Shown: positions 16,302 to 27,342, numbered from the stretch's first letter. The stretch: DNA of 64,000 nucleotides from Mesorhizobium sp. M4B.F.Ca.ET.058.02.1.1 (GCF_003952505.1 NZ_CP034450.1:4154001-4218000); one strand, 5' to 3'. Notes: generated by a model from the sequence alone, not told the origin. Numbers and translations are program-made.

Positions 16302-17821
16302 ACCTCGCGGAGTTCAAGGCCTCACCCTGGGCCAAGTCGCACCCGACGTACAAGGCAGCCGCGCTCTCGGTCACCCCGGCCCCAGAATATGCGAATTCCG
16401 AAGTCCTCATTGCAGGACTCTACCGGACCATTGGGCTGGATGGGTTCGCGGAGCGGGTGGTGCCCGGCAAGGGAAGGGATCTCGACCGCAACATCGCCGT
16501 TCGGCGCGACAAGAGGACCAAGCCGGACAGCGCCGCGCTCGACGGCGGGGCGGTGCATGCGCTGCTGCACGACGTGCTCGAGAGCCCGAAGCTTCCCAAC
16601 CAGTCGACTAAGCGCTTCTTGCAAGTGACGCCCCTGGTCGGCGAGACGGCATCGTTCTCGGGCTCCGCGCGCCTTGCGGGTAACCCTTGGCCCGCTGGCG
16701 CCCTAGTCCGCAGGATGGTCTGGCTTGGATCCGACGGCGAGGAAGCCGCGCAAGCCCGCTGGTTGCGCTTGTTCGACGCTCTGCTGGTGCACGACGACGA
16801 CGATGTCTTCGCTCGGTTTCTCAGAGACGAGCTGGCAGCCTGGACCGGGACGAAGTGGGGACAGTCATGCATCGCGCCCGACCCTGGCGACGTACAAGCC
16901 CTCCCCGCCCACGAACTCGAAGGGCGTGCCTTTCCGGCGCGGCAGTTCGTGCGGGACCTAGACGCCATCCTGGTCGCAAAGACATTGATGACCCGCAGGC
17001 AGTGGACCAGCCTCCTGGAGGCACTTGTGCGCGTCGCAGCTGTCGCCCACGTGGCATGGCTCTGCGAGGTGCAGAAGATGACATGGGACGCCGTGCGGCT
17101 TGCGATCGGGGGCCAGACGACCCCGGAGGATGCGCGGGCCATGTTCTACCCACGGGTGCTAGCCTACCTTAGCTACGGAACCGGCGCGGTCTCGGAGCTG
17201 AAGGACCGGATTTCGAAATACCTCCGCTCTCGGCTCGGGATAAATGCCGCCCTATGGAGCCTCCAAGAAGCTGGCGTAGCGTACGAGGGATCACTTTCGT
17301 GCGCCGCAGACCTCGCTGCCTTTTGCCGCCACGTATCCGGGCATCGATCGAGCTTGCGCGACGTGATGGCGCTCGTCGACGACCTCGCTGACAGGGAGGC
17401 CCGTGCGCTCCTCTGTCGGAAGGGCGTGGGCTCCAATCTCATGGAATTTGGGCGGCATGTCCTGTACCAGCGGCAGGCTGCGAACCCAATTCTCCGGGGG
17501 TATGACCAAGGCTATGTCTTGCGCAAACGCGGGGCGTCAAAGTCGAGCCCATGGGTATGCGCCCCGGGGCCGGTAGCCGTGCTTGCACTGGTCCACTGCT
17601 CGCTTGCCGGCCTGACGGGACCCCGGTCCGTCCATAGGCTCGCCCAGCACATGGCCGCCTATGGAATAGCCGTCGACCATCGTGAGATTGCCGAAAACGA
17701 CCTCGGGCACCAGCTACGCATGCTGGGCCTTGTGCTGGATAGCCCCGACGCCGAGAGCGGGATGCTCCTGGTCCCGCCATTTGCCAGCGTCCGAAACGGC
17801 GGCGAGGGCATTGTCCAATGA
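16298..17821 (+). CDS. Hypothetical protein of restriction operon (DptG position)
   Basis: A 507-aa protein without a motif I can name. It is soluble, with no signal peptide or membrane segment, and has acidic runs (FDALLVHDDDDVFARFLRDE) and several leucine-rich helices. The C-terminal part (VAVLALVHCSLAGLTGPRSVHRLAQHM, LRMLGLVLDSPDAESGMLLV) looks like a winged-helix-type fold. It is coupled to both neighbours by 4-bp ATGA overlaps, so it is translated together with the ATPase and the giant protein and probably joins them in one complex. In the Dpt comparison it occupies the DptG slot; I cannot confirm homology. Confidence 0.6.
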   Translation: MNLAEFKASPWAKSHPTYKAAALSVTPAPEYANSEVLIAGLYRTIGLDGFAERVVPGKGRDLDRNIAVRRDKRTKPDSAALDGGAVHALLHDVLESPKLPNQSTKRFLQVTPLVGETASFSGSARLAGNPWPAGALVRRMVWLGSDGEEAAQARWLRLFDALLVHDDDDVFARFLRDELAAWTGTKWGQSCIAPDPGDVQALPAHELEGRAFPARQFVRDLDAILVAKTLMTRRQWTSLLEALVRVAAVAHVAWLCEVQKMTWDAVRLAIGGQTTPEDARAMFYPRVLAYLSYGTGAVSELKDRISKYLRSRLGINAALWSLQEAGVAYEGSLSCAADLAAFCRHVSGHRSSLRDVMALVDDLADREARALLCRKGVGSNLMEFGRHVLYQRQAANPILRGYDQGYVLRKRGASKSSPWVCAPGPVAVLALVHCSLAGLTGPRSVHRLAQHMAAYGIAVDHREIAENDLGHQLRMLGLVLDSPDAESGMLLVPPFASVRNGGEGIVQ

Positions 17822-20800
17822 GCAGACTTGCCGACTGGTTGGCTGGTGCAATCCGAACACGCTTGGCCGAGACCGCGACCAGCACATCCGGAGGGGGCGA
17901 GTCCAGGTTGATCTTCCACGGTCCGCCGCTTGAGATCCTTGGCGAGGTCTACGAGCGTCTTGTCGCGGAAGCCAATGGCGAAGGCCTGCCGATCCTCTTG
18001 CAAATCGGCGAACATGAGCCTGGTGCAGCCAACCCTCCTATCGGTTCATCCGGGCGATGCGACGAGGCCCACCTGCTGGACTTGCGAAATTCCCCGACCG
18101 CCTCCAGCTATCTCGCGTTGGTCCCGCCGCGACAACACGCAATCAGGTCAGTGTCATCTACGACCGACGAGTTTGGCGTCTCGGGGGCGAGCAACGGAGC
18201 CAACGTTCCATTCGACGAATGGTGGGCCGACAGTTTTGTCCAGAGGGTGGTCGCCGCCGCCCTTGAGGCGACAAAGGTCCCACAGGCCGGCCGCGACGGC
18301 GCCGCAGAACTTGTGGAGCGCGCCATGCAGGCGGTCGACGATGTTGACCCGGACAAGGATAGCCGTCGGGCCGCATGGCGTCTCATTTCCCGCATTTTCG
18401 CTGTCGGCGACAGCTCGCTCACCGCGACACGCGGCATCAGCCTGGCCTGCGGCATACCTCCAATGGCCGCTGACAAGCTGTCGCCGGGCGAACAGCATGC
18501 CAGCCTAGATGGGGTGGCTGCCGCGCTATCCGACGGCTTCAAGTCTGGCCTCGCCCAGGCTATCGACGCTGCAACTTCGGAGCAGAGGCCCTGGCTCCAG
18601 TCTTTCTTGCAACACATCCGGTCGACATGCGATGTTCCGACCGCGCTTGAGCGGTCGCCGGAGGCATTCTATGCGCCGGCCGTAGGGCTGGATCTCGCAG
18701 ACCCCCCGGCCTGGTGGACTGGCCTGACGGCCGAGGCATGGGCGGAACTGCTTAGCGACGAGCCAGAGATTTCCGGTGACATCCAGCTAGAGTGCCTCAA
18801 CCCATTGCTACCTGCCTCGCGCGGGGTGCCATTGCTAGTTGACGGGGACGTTGAGCTCTCTCTCCGGGTGGGGTCGGAAAGCAACAATCCAGTCCAGGTA
18901 GCGCTAGAGCGATCGCCCGGCAAAAGCAGCGGCGGCTTCCCCGCACTGGTCAACGCGCTGGGCGAGGCCGAATTCACCGACCGCACCCCGCCCCAGCATC
19001 GCGCGCCGATCCAGTACAAGGCGACCGCCGAGGGGCACAAGCCCGGGTCCCTCAAAGTCATATCGCTTGCGACTTGGCTTCCCGGCATATTCATCGCCTG
19101 CCGACCCGCCAGAAAGATAGTGGCCCCGAAGGCCCCGGCCAGACGCACCCGCGGGGCTAACTGGGAAACTAGCATCGCGCTTCCTGGTCCCGGTCGATAT
19201 GAACTACTGGTATTCCTGTCGCCGGGTTCAGTCGTGGCCGCGCGCGCCACGGGGACCGCAAGCGGGGAGGGCGATGGCGGCGACGAGGGGCAGGAACTCG
19301 TCCTCCGAGAGATGCGGGCGGGCCTGCACCAGCTCGAGGTTGAAGCGGATGGCTCATATCAAGTCGACATTGCCTTTGAGCGGACTTTGCAGAACGGCAC
19401 GTCTGCGGCCGAGGTGTGCCGCGTATTCCTTTCCTGCGAGGATGTCGTCGAGGAAGGCTGCAGGAGCGAGTTCGAGCGACTCATCAAGCTGAACCGGCGA
19501 CAGGTCGATCCATCTGGATCCAAGCCGATCGTGCAGCTAAACAGGAGCGCTAGGACGAGTAGCTTGCAGGCATGGATGCTGCAGGACGAGGTTGCGTCGC
19601 TGTCCTACCTGCCGATCGTGCTTGCCGAGGACTATGGCGACCATTGGGTGCAGCCAAAGTGGGACGAGGAGACCGGACGAATCCTGTCGGCCGGACGGTT
19701 CCTCCAGGATCCAAGACCCCCGCGAGCCATTTCAATCCGCCTGCCACCTTCATCCAGTCCCGGCGCGCGATAGCAGCGCTGGTGCGGGGCCCGGACGACC
19801 AGTCCGGCCTGGTCGAGGCGGCGCCGCTAGGGGACTGGCTAACCCACCATGAGTCGTTCCCAGGTCTCGTGGAGCAATATCTCGACGCCTACGCCACGTG
19901 GCTCAAAGCTAGTCCCGAGGTAGCGGCGTGGTGCGACGTCACCGCCGTAGCCTCCTTAGAGCAAGGCGGCCGCACATTGTCTCGCGTGCCTGATGCCATC
20001 ATGCTCTCGCCCCTACACCCGTTGCGGCTGGCCTGGCATGCCGTGGCGCAAGGAGTCCTGGACGCCTCGGCATCAAGCAGCCTGCCCTGCCCCGCTGCAG
20101 GGGTGCTCGACCCCGGAATGGTGCCGGATATCCTCCATATGCCGCTTCTCGCGCCGGAAGGGATCGAGCACGTGCCGTTCCTGGCGGTTGAATCGAACTC
20201 GGACTATTGGTCGATACTTTGGAATGGCGCGCGGCTGGGAACTTTGGCCGACAGGTCCACGCGCCCACCCTTCGGTCCAGCCCTGGGCCTCTCGGTCGGT
20301 GGAATTTCAACGGGATTCAGCGCGAGCCAGGTGGAGCGCGCGCTAGACGATGTCTCAAACGTCCTCTGTGCGAAGCCGATCATCAGCGTCGTCGTCGCCA
20401 GCGCTGGCGGCGCGACGGATTCCTGCAACGAGGGACTCGTCGCATGGTCAAGCGCCCGCTACTCGGAGGGAGGCAAGGCGGGAAGGCCGCAAGCGCCGGG
20501 ACCTCGCCGCCTTGATGTGTTCGACACCAGGGCGGAGGCCGCCCGGCCCGATGAGGCAACGATCGCCAACCTTTCAGAGGACACTCGGAACCACGTCAGG
20601 TGGTTTGCCGCCGATCCACGCGGGGTTGGGCTTGATCTGGGCATTATCGCGCAGCTTGACTCGTCGGAGCCTGAGGCATCAGAGACACCGAACCTTTCGG
20701 CGTTGGGAGCCGGTGGCCTTATTCGCCACCGCGTCCGCCGGCAGCTCCCGAACTTTTTCCTTAGCGAGTCGCGTCAGGCGCGACTCGCCGCCACATCGGG

Positions 20801-23273
20801 TAACCCGCTGGCAGACAAGCTAGCCGGCTGCATCGGGGCGCTGGAGAACATGGGTGGGCAGCCGGCTGGCCTGCGCTTCGCCCCGAACGTCCATGCGATC
20901 GGCGAAATGCTCGAAGTGAAGAAGACCGACTTCGTGGCGATCTCGTCGTCGGCCGTCGATCCAGCTTGCTTCCTTGGTGGCTGGCTTCCGCAATCCTACC
21001 TTTGGGACTACGACCTACCCTCGTATTCCCACCGTGCTGGCGATACCAATGGCTACTATCTGCTGTCTCGGGTGAAGGCCACGGACCGCGACGGGCTCAG
21101 GAAGGTACTGTCCCGCCTGCCTGGCTGCCAAGGCCTAGATGATGCACTCGCAGAGGGCATCCTGCTTGAAGTTGCAAGGCGGGGTATCCCGACGATTCGG
21201 GGGCTGGCAGGCGACGACACTGGTGCAACTGGTGACCTCGGCCTGTTTGTCGCCGCCCGCCTTCTGCAGGACCGATTCCGCACGGGGTCGAGTGCTGATA
21301 GCCTGTTGCCAGTAATTGCGAGAGACGGCGACCGGCAGTCGATCTCGCTGGTGATTCCGGTTGATCCGTTCCGCGGCTATCTCGACGACCTGTCCCGTGC
21401 GTTGAACAAGGATCGCCCCGACGCGACTCTGGCCCGGCCAGATTTGCTCGTCGTAGGCATCACAATGGAGCCCGGGAAGACGCGCATCCACCTGACGCCG
21501 GTGGAAGTAAAATGCAGGCTAGGGTCGATTTTCCCCACGGCCGATGCCAAGGACGCCCTTGGCCAGGCAAGATCCCTGGCAGACCTGCTTCGTGCGCTTG
21601 CGCAACACAAGGATGCCCTGTCGGCCTGGCGACTCGCCTACGAGCACCTCCTCTTATCCGTAATAGGGTTCGGGATGAGGGTCTACAGCCAGCACCGGGA
21701 CGTGGGAGGACAGTCCGCCGAATGGGCTGTGTTCCACGAGAGGATTGCGGATGCCGTCCTAGGGGGAAGCGGAGAAGTCACCATCGACAGCCGTGGCCGC
21801 CTCGTCATCGTCGATGACAGCCCTATCAGCGACGCCCATGATCGAGATGGCGATGGCTTTGAGGAAACCATGGTGATTGGCGCGCAGGACGCCGGGCGGA
21901 TCGTCGCGGGCGATGCGCAGGGGTTCTACGACAGCGTCCGGGCGAAGGTCGCGGACTGGGCAATGGCAGCATCACGCCCAGGCGACGGTGCAAAAGATGA
22001 CGGAGCCCACGGCACGAGAACCCCAGGCCCTGCTGGCGGTGCACCGGAGGCTGGCGGCCCGGTATCCCCCGGGCCTGCCGATGTCACGGTGGGCCCCGTC
22101 GCGGGCGCGGTGGCAGCAGGGCAGGAACTAGCCGATCCACTCGAAGGGGGGATTGGTGTGGAACTTGCGCTCGGGACGACAGTCGATGGGTTCCAGCGCC
22201 AGGACGTCTCACTGCTGTTGTCGGACACCAGGCTCAATCAGCTCAACATGGGGGTGGTTGGCGACCTTGGAACGGGCAAGACCCAGCTCCTAAAGTCACT
22301 CGTCTACCAGATTGCCTCCTCGACCGCCGGCAACCGGGGGATAGCACCCCGGGTGCTTATATTCGACTACAAGCGCGACTACAGCAGCGAGGATTTTACC
22401 AGGGCCACGGCCGCCAGGATCGTAAAACCTCATCGCCTCCCCCTCAACCTCTTCGACACGGCTGGCATGGAAGGCTCCATGGTGCCTTGGCTGGACCGGT
22501 TCCGGTTCTTCGCCGACGTCCTGGACAAGATCTATTCGGGGATCGGACCGGTGCAGCGGGACAAGTTGAAGCGCGCTGTAAAGGCCGCCTACGACAATTG
22601 CCACGGAAGCGCACCAACCATCTATGATGTCCACTCCGCCTATGCTGCCCTCCTGGACGGCAAGTCGGATTCGCCGATGTCGATCATCGACGACTTGGTC
22701 GACATGGAGATTTTCGAACCCGACCCTGGCAAGGCCAAGCCATTCGACGAGTTCCTCGACGGCGTCGTGGTTGTTTCGCTCGACGCCCTCGGCCAGGACG
22801 ACCGCAGCAAGAACATGTTGGTCGCAGTGATGCTGAACATGTTCTACGAGAACATGCTGCGCATCCCGAAACGGCCATTCCTAGGGCAGCACCCCCAACT
22901 GCGCGCCATCGATTCCTACCTGCTAGTCGACGAGGCGGACAACATCATGCGCTATGAGTTCGATGTCCTGAGAAAGCTGTTGCTGCAGGGTCGGGAATTC
23001 GGCTGCGGCGTGATCCTCGCCTCGCAATACTTGCGGCACTTCAAGGTCAACGCAACCGACTACAGAGAGCCGCTGCTGACTTGGTTCGTTCACAAGGTGC
23101 CAAGCGTGGCCGCTGCGGAGCTTGGGGCCCTCGGCTTGGCCAAGCCCGCAGGAGAGATTGCAGAGCGCGTCAAGGGCCTGCCCAATCATCATTGTCTCTA
23201 CAAATCGTTCGACGTGCCCGGGCAAGTCATCAAGGGACTTCCGTTCTATGAGCTGATGGCGAGCAAGAGGTAG
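17818..23273 (+). pseudogene. Giant PD-(D/E)XK plus HerA/FtsK-type ATPase, DptH-like, frameshifted
   Basis: Two overlapping frames (17818-19773, and about 19720-23273) are one gene. Adding one C to the C5 run at 19717-19721 joins GRFLQDPRPP to FNPPATFIQSRRAIAALVRG and gives about 1818 aa. Near residues 1208-1231 ARPDLLVVGI followed by LTPVEVKCR is a PD-(D/E)XK nuclease-like motif. A HerA/FtsK-type ATPase follows: Walker A GDLGTGKTQLLKSL (about residue 1484) and Walker B SYLLVDEADNIM (about residue 1701). It overlaps the previous gene by ATGA and is followed after 4 bp by the Vsr gene. Order, size and domains recall DptH. As sequenced, the nuclease and ATPase are cut off from the N-terminal 640 residues. 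Confidence 0.75.
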
Positions 23274-23277
23274 AACG

Positions 23278-23712
23278 TTGCCAGACTTCCTTTCCCCTGC
23301 CGAACGATCGGCCAGGATGGCACGGATCAGGTCGAGCAACACGTCGCCCGAGATAGCGCTGCGAAAGGCCCTCCACCGACGAGGACTTCGCTATGTCCTG
23401 CACAAGGCCGGCCTACCCGGCAAGCCCGATCTCGTACTCCCGAGGCACCGCGCCGTCGTCTTCGTCCATGGATGCTTCTGGCACCGACACAAAGGATGCA
23501 AGATTGCCTCCACGCCGAAAAGCAATACTCAGTTCTGGCAGGACAAGTTCGATAGGAATGTTACTCGGGACGACCGCGTCCAGCGGGAATTGCGAGCCCT
23601 AGGCTGGCGCGTCTTCGTGGCCTGGGAGTGTGAACTGCAGTCAAAGGCCAGCACCAGTTTGAAGGCTGAGATTCTTGCAGAGGCAATCCGAGACCTGGCC
23701 CAGCCCAGCTAG
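23278..23712 (+). CDS. Vsr-like very short patch repair endonuclease
   Basis: A 144-aa Vsr family endonuclease. It matches the family throughout: LSPAERSARMARIRSSNTSP, LRKALHRRGLRYVLH, LPGKPDLVLPRHRAVVFVHG (catalytic Asp region), CFWHRHKGC (zinc/active-site Cys and His) and a C-terminal LRALGWRVFVAWECEL. I use the TTG at 23278 because the LSPAERS motif lies right after it; the ATG at 23317 would remove the first conserved helix. Classical Vsr nicks at T:G mismatches left by deamination of 5-methylcytosine, which fits the C5-methyltransferase at the head of the same operon. Recruitment of Vsr folds as effectors in defence systems is an alternative. Confidence 0.9.
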   Translation: MPDFLSPAERSARMARIRSSNTSPEIALRKALHRRGLRYVLHKAGLPGKPDLVLPRHRAVVFVHGCFWHRHKGCKIASTPKSNTQFWQDKFDRNVTRDDRVQRELRALGWRVFVAWECELQSKASTSLKAEILAEAIRDLAQPS

Positions 23713-23803
23713 CTCAAGTCATGCAGGGAACTTCCGGCCAGACCGGCGCACCTTGACGAGAGTCGTCAGGGATGCTCGACCATTGGCAATGGGAGGGCCG
23801 AGC

Positions 23804-25327
23804 ATGACCGAAATTGAGGAATGGACGCCGGAGGCGGCAGCTGCAATCGGGCTCTGCGAGGCCTGGGCAGAAGAGGTGACGGCCGCCATTCCATGCACCA
23901 TCTACCTCTTCGGGAGCGCCATCTACAATGGAGGCGACCAGTTTGACATCCAAAGTAGTGACCTGGACCTAGTCGTCGTCTTTGACGAGGACCTGGACGC
24001 AACCGAGCGCGCCGAGCGGTTGCATCTATTCTCCCTGTACAAGGCAAAGCTGGAATTGCGAATGGTGCCATCTCTTCGCCGGACCAACTGCAAGGATCCG
24101 GGCGTCAGCATCGTTCCGATCACCGCACTCGAGTTGACCGGAAACATCCACAAGAGCGGGGCGCCGCGATTCTTCGACAAGAACATTTTCCTTGACCTCG
24201 CGACAGGTAAGCAATCGCTGGGCTTGCCAGGGGCTGGCCTTGGCATGCTGCCTTATAACAGCAGGCAAGCGCTGGAGTACGTGCAGAAAGTTCGAAATCA
24301 ATTCCTGGCGGTAAGCGCCAACCTAACCGGTGGTATCTCCCCCTTTGACGAGGTCGATCCGCTCCCCAAGCCGCTCGCTCGCGCCGCCGCCCAGCTCGAC
24401 CCGAATGCTGCGGATGGCGAGTGGTATGACACCCGCCTCGGGCTGGAATATTTGTTCGCGGAGCTTACCCGGCGCCGGTCCGAGTCTGACGCCTTGGCGG
24501 CGCTATATCGGAAGGTTTCAATTCGGCGTGGCGGCAGGGGCCGACGATCTCCACTAACCGCCGCGGACCAGTTGCTGCTTGCGGAACTGCTCTACGATCT
24601 CGCGGCAAAGATCCCACTCGAGGCTGTCGCCACCTGGGAGATACGCTTCGGAGGCACGCCGCCGACAGATGCGGAACGCTCGCGTCTTGTCGACGAACTG
24701 CGCCGACTAGTTCCGGATGCACAAGTCCTGGGCATCTTCGTCGGAAGCATCGTGATCCGAGTGAGGAGCTCCAAGCGCAGCTACGCAACGATCCGGCAAC
24801 TTCAGCAACTTCGCGTGCTCCCACGCTTCTTCGGCGTCAAGACGGTGGATGTCTCGCAGCCTAGCGACCCGGGCGAGCCTGGGGCCTTCACGGGCATTTC
24901 CATCGTCGAACGCATCGCCGGCAGGATCAAGGACTGGCGACCGCAGTCCAGAGACAGCCTGCTGGCCACGGAGGCCGGCCTCGCCGATTGGATCGGTCAG
25001 TGGCTTGCCGAAGAGAAGGCGTTTGCGCACACCACCGTCTCTCGAGAGGCGCTGGTAAGCGATGGACCTGGCGCGGCACGTGCGGATTTCCTCCTACGAC
25101 TCGGAAATGGCATGCCGGAGCAATTGCTGGCGATCGAGCTCGTTCGCCTCCGCAATCGCTCTAGCTTCTTCAGCCAACTCGAGCACGTGCTTCAGTTCAA
25201 GCTGCCAACGATACTGGTGGTCGTGGGGACATATGAGCAAATTGACGGCCTCCGCGAAGACATTAGACGTCTTGAGCAGCTGAGCGCCAGGGTCCGCGTC
25301 GTTGCCGTGCCGCTTGACAACGGTTGA
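23804..25327 (+). CDS. Nucleotidyltransferase-fold protein, multidomain
   Basis: The protein starts with a polymerase-beta-type nucleotidyltransferase motif: IYLFGSAIYNG, then SSDLDLVVVFDED (GS...DxD). I use the ATG at 23804; the open frame to 23675 overlaps vsr and is not protein-like. The middle (about residues 250-370) contains a short GIFVGSIVIRVRSSKRSYATI segment that might be an effector-associated-type domain. The C-terminal stretch RADFLLRL...LLAIELVRLRN, then LPTILVVVG, has the hydrophobic pattern of a PD-(D/E)XK core but lacks the expected lysine. The whole is 507 aa. It lies 91 bp after vsr and could be the last gene of that operon or an independent defence gene. Function unknown. 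Confidence 0.65.
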   Translation: MTEIEEWTPEAAAAIGLCEAWAEEVTAAIPCTIYLFGSAIYNGGDQFDIQSSDLDLVVVFDEDLDATERAERLHLFSLYKAKLELRMVPSLRRTNCKDPGVSIVPITALELTGNIHKSGAPRFFDKNIFLDLATGKQSLGLPGAGLGMLPYNSRQALEYVQKVRNQFLAVSANLTGGISPFDEVDPLPKPLARAAAQLDPNAADGEWYDTRLGLEYLFAELTRRRSESDALAALYRKVSIRRGGRGRRSPLTAADQLLLAELLYDLAAKIPLEAVATWEIRFGGTPPTDAERSRLVDELRRLVPDAQVLGIFVGSIVIRVRSSKRSYATIRQLQQLRVLPRFFGVKTVDVSQPSDPGEPGAFTGISIVERIAGRIKDWRPQSRDSLLATEAGLADWIGQWLAEEKAFAHTTVSREALVSDGPGAARADFLLRLGNGMPEQLLAIELVRLRNRSSFFSQLEHVLQFKLPTILVVVGTYEQIDGLREDIRRLEQLSARVRVVAVPLDNG

Positions 25328-25522
25328 AGCCGGCCCGACGTATGGCTCCTTGGTCGCTATCCTAAGCCAGCTTGCCGCGGCAGAAAGGTCCCTCTGCGCT
25401 TTTGCGGCCAACGTCGTGCTGGGCCTCGTCCTGCTTAGTCTGCGATATAAGTGAACTGCGACGCGCCAGCCAATGCGACTCCCAAATCCCTGTCGCTCGC
25501 TACCGCCTCCCGGCCATTCTGC

Positions 25523-26877
25523 CTATTTTGGCTCGCGGCTGCGATAGAATGAGTATTTATGTGCGAATTCATTGCGGCGGTCATTGTAGTCACCGCACAA
25601 AGTGTAAAGCACGTTTTCGACCTGGATATTGCTCCAGTTCCATTCGCTGTCCTCCCACTTGGCGTCATAGAACCCGTCGAAGCGATAAGCCCCTGGTCAT
25701 GGTGAAAGACAATCAAGCCGGCAGCACGCAAGGCCGATGCCGGGTCGACTAGCAACCCCGCCCGTGCCAGCAACCCGTCATCTGTCCCGGCACCCTCGAA
25801 CGATGGTGACCGATAGATCTGTGTGCCAACCGCGCCAAATGCCAAGTGCCAAAGCGCGCCGCTTACGCAAGCTCCGCCCAGGCGGTCACAATAGTAAACA
25901 GGTGCCAATGTCCCCGAGCCTTGTCCCGGTAAAGGCAATCGCAAAACATTGGCCAGAGCAAAAGTCGGACCGCGCTGGAACTGCGCTTTCTTGAAATTGC
26001 CCGCGGCCTTCTGGATCAGGGTTTCGATGCATTGCCGCACCGACCGGGGATCATACCTCGTATCGTCTTGATATCGACGATATGGCGCAATTACGCCTTC
26101 GGCCATGGCGACTCGGCGGCCCTCCCTGACTTGCCTTTCGAGCTCGATTTGCACGGCCATGCCGTCTTCAAGCATTTCAGGAAGTCGCTGTGGTGCATCC
26201 GCAATGTCCAGCGACTTGACTTCGATGAAGAACTCAAGGCGCTGCTCCTCACCATTGTGGTCGTAGCGAAGGTCGCACGCGAAGTCTGGCCCGGCTTCCT
26301 CGGTTTCGGCTATCTTACTGATAGTGAGAGCAGGTCCGCACCTCTCCCGCAGGAGCCGGCAAACAAGGGCCTCGGAATAGACGTCGAAGACTTGCCGGTA
26401 GGCTTCGTGCCGTGGGCGTCCCGACTTGCGCGTCAAGCCATCCAGCATTTCTTTGGCAAACGTGCGCATGGACCCGTCGGACTGACCCTCATCCTCGATG
26501 AGCCTGACCTGCCCGATGTCAATGCATTCCAGCGTATAGTCGCGCGAAATACCACTATGGAGGTGATGCTCGTCGATAAGCTGCGCACAAACCGGGTAGG
26601 CCTGCCGCCTGGCCTTGTCGTAGAGGTTTGAGAACGCGTCCTTGAAGCTAGCCCCGGCTGCTTCGGGCGATGCCAGTAGGCCATGCATTTCGGATGTCAG
26701 AGACAGCAAGCTCGCGTCCTCTTCACGGATAGCCCTCTGCCGTATCGTATTCAGCCAACCCGACTCCACATGCCCCAGCGCGTAGTCTCTTTGCCCGTGA
26801 AACGCCTTCGCGTGGGATTCGAATGCGATGCCCAGGTCAGTAAGTGTATCACTCCAGACCGGCGTGTTTGCGATCAT
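25523..26877 (-). pseudogene. PD-(D/E)XK nuclease-like protein, frameshifted near C-terminus
   Basis: A 451-aa protein once repaired. The start at 26877 (MIANTPVW) is preferred over an upstream ATG at 26946. The nuclease-type motif is GPDFACDL, about 14 residues, then FFIEVKSLDI (D...ExK). As written the frame slips after IVFHHDQG and ends in an implausible tail at 25435. Adding one C to the C4 run at 25690-25693 (G run on the coding strand) restores a natural C-terminus (AYRFDGFYDAKWEDSEWNW..., ending SFYRSREPK) with stop at 25523-25525. It faces the nucleotidyltransferase gene convergently. Probable DNA-cleaving effector, but no partner is obvious. Confidence 0.7.
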
Positions 26878-27342
26878 GTGGGCATTCCTTTGCCATCGTG
26901 TTGATTGACGCTGCGGTCGGCCCTTGGCTGGGAGCTGGCCGTCCACCCATCCTACCTAGAGGAATGACGTAGGCTCCAGGACATGGCCGTCGCAAGCACG
27001 TAGACATACTTCGCGCAAAAAGAAGAGGAGAGACGGTTCGTGGTCGCCTCGCTCGCGAATGCCGTTAGCGCTGAGCGGGACCGGGCGCTCTGACGGCTCT
27101 TCCGCCCGATGGGGCGCGGCTAGGCTTGCCGGCTTGCCTCCTGCCGCGCGTTTACGAGTTCCGGTAGGAAGGCCGAGGGCTGGCCTAAACCATGGACAGC
27201 CAGCAAAGGCATTGCGACCTCCGTGCTATCGACACGCTAAACAACCAGCATGAAACCAACCATGACGGGGAACATTCCTCGCGGTGCCAGGCGCCCCGCC
27301 GACCAGATTGCAGCTTAGGGGCGCGCTGCTAATGAAGCGGCG
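26878..27342. other. Intergenic region, no supported gene
   Basis: The region upstream of the PD-(D/E)XK gene and up to the IS110 remnant contains no frame with protein-like content. It should include the nuclease promoter and probably debris from the left part of the IS110 element. Confidence 0.5.
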
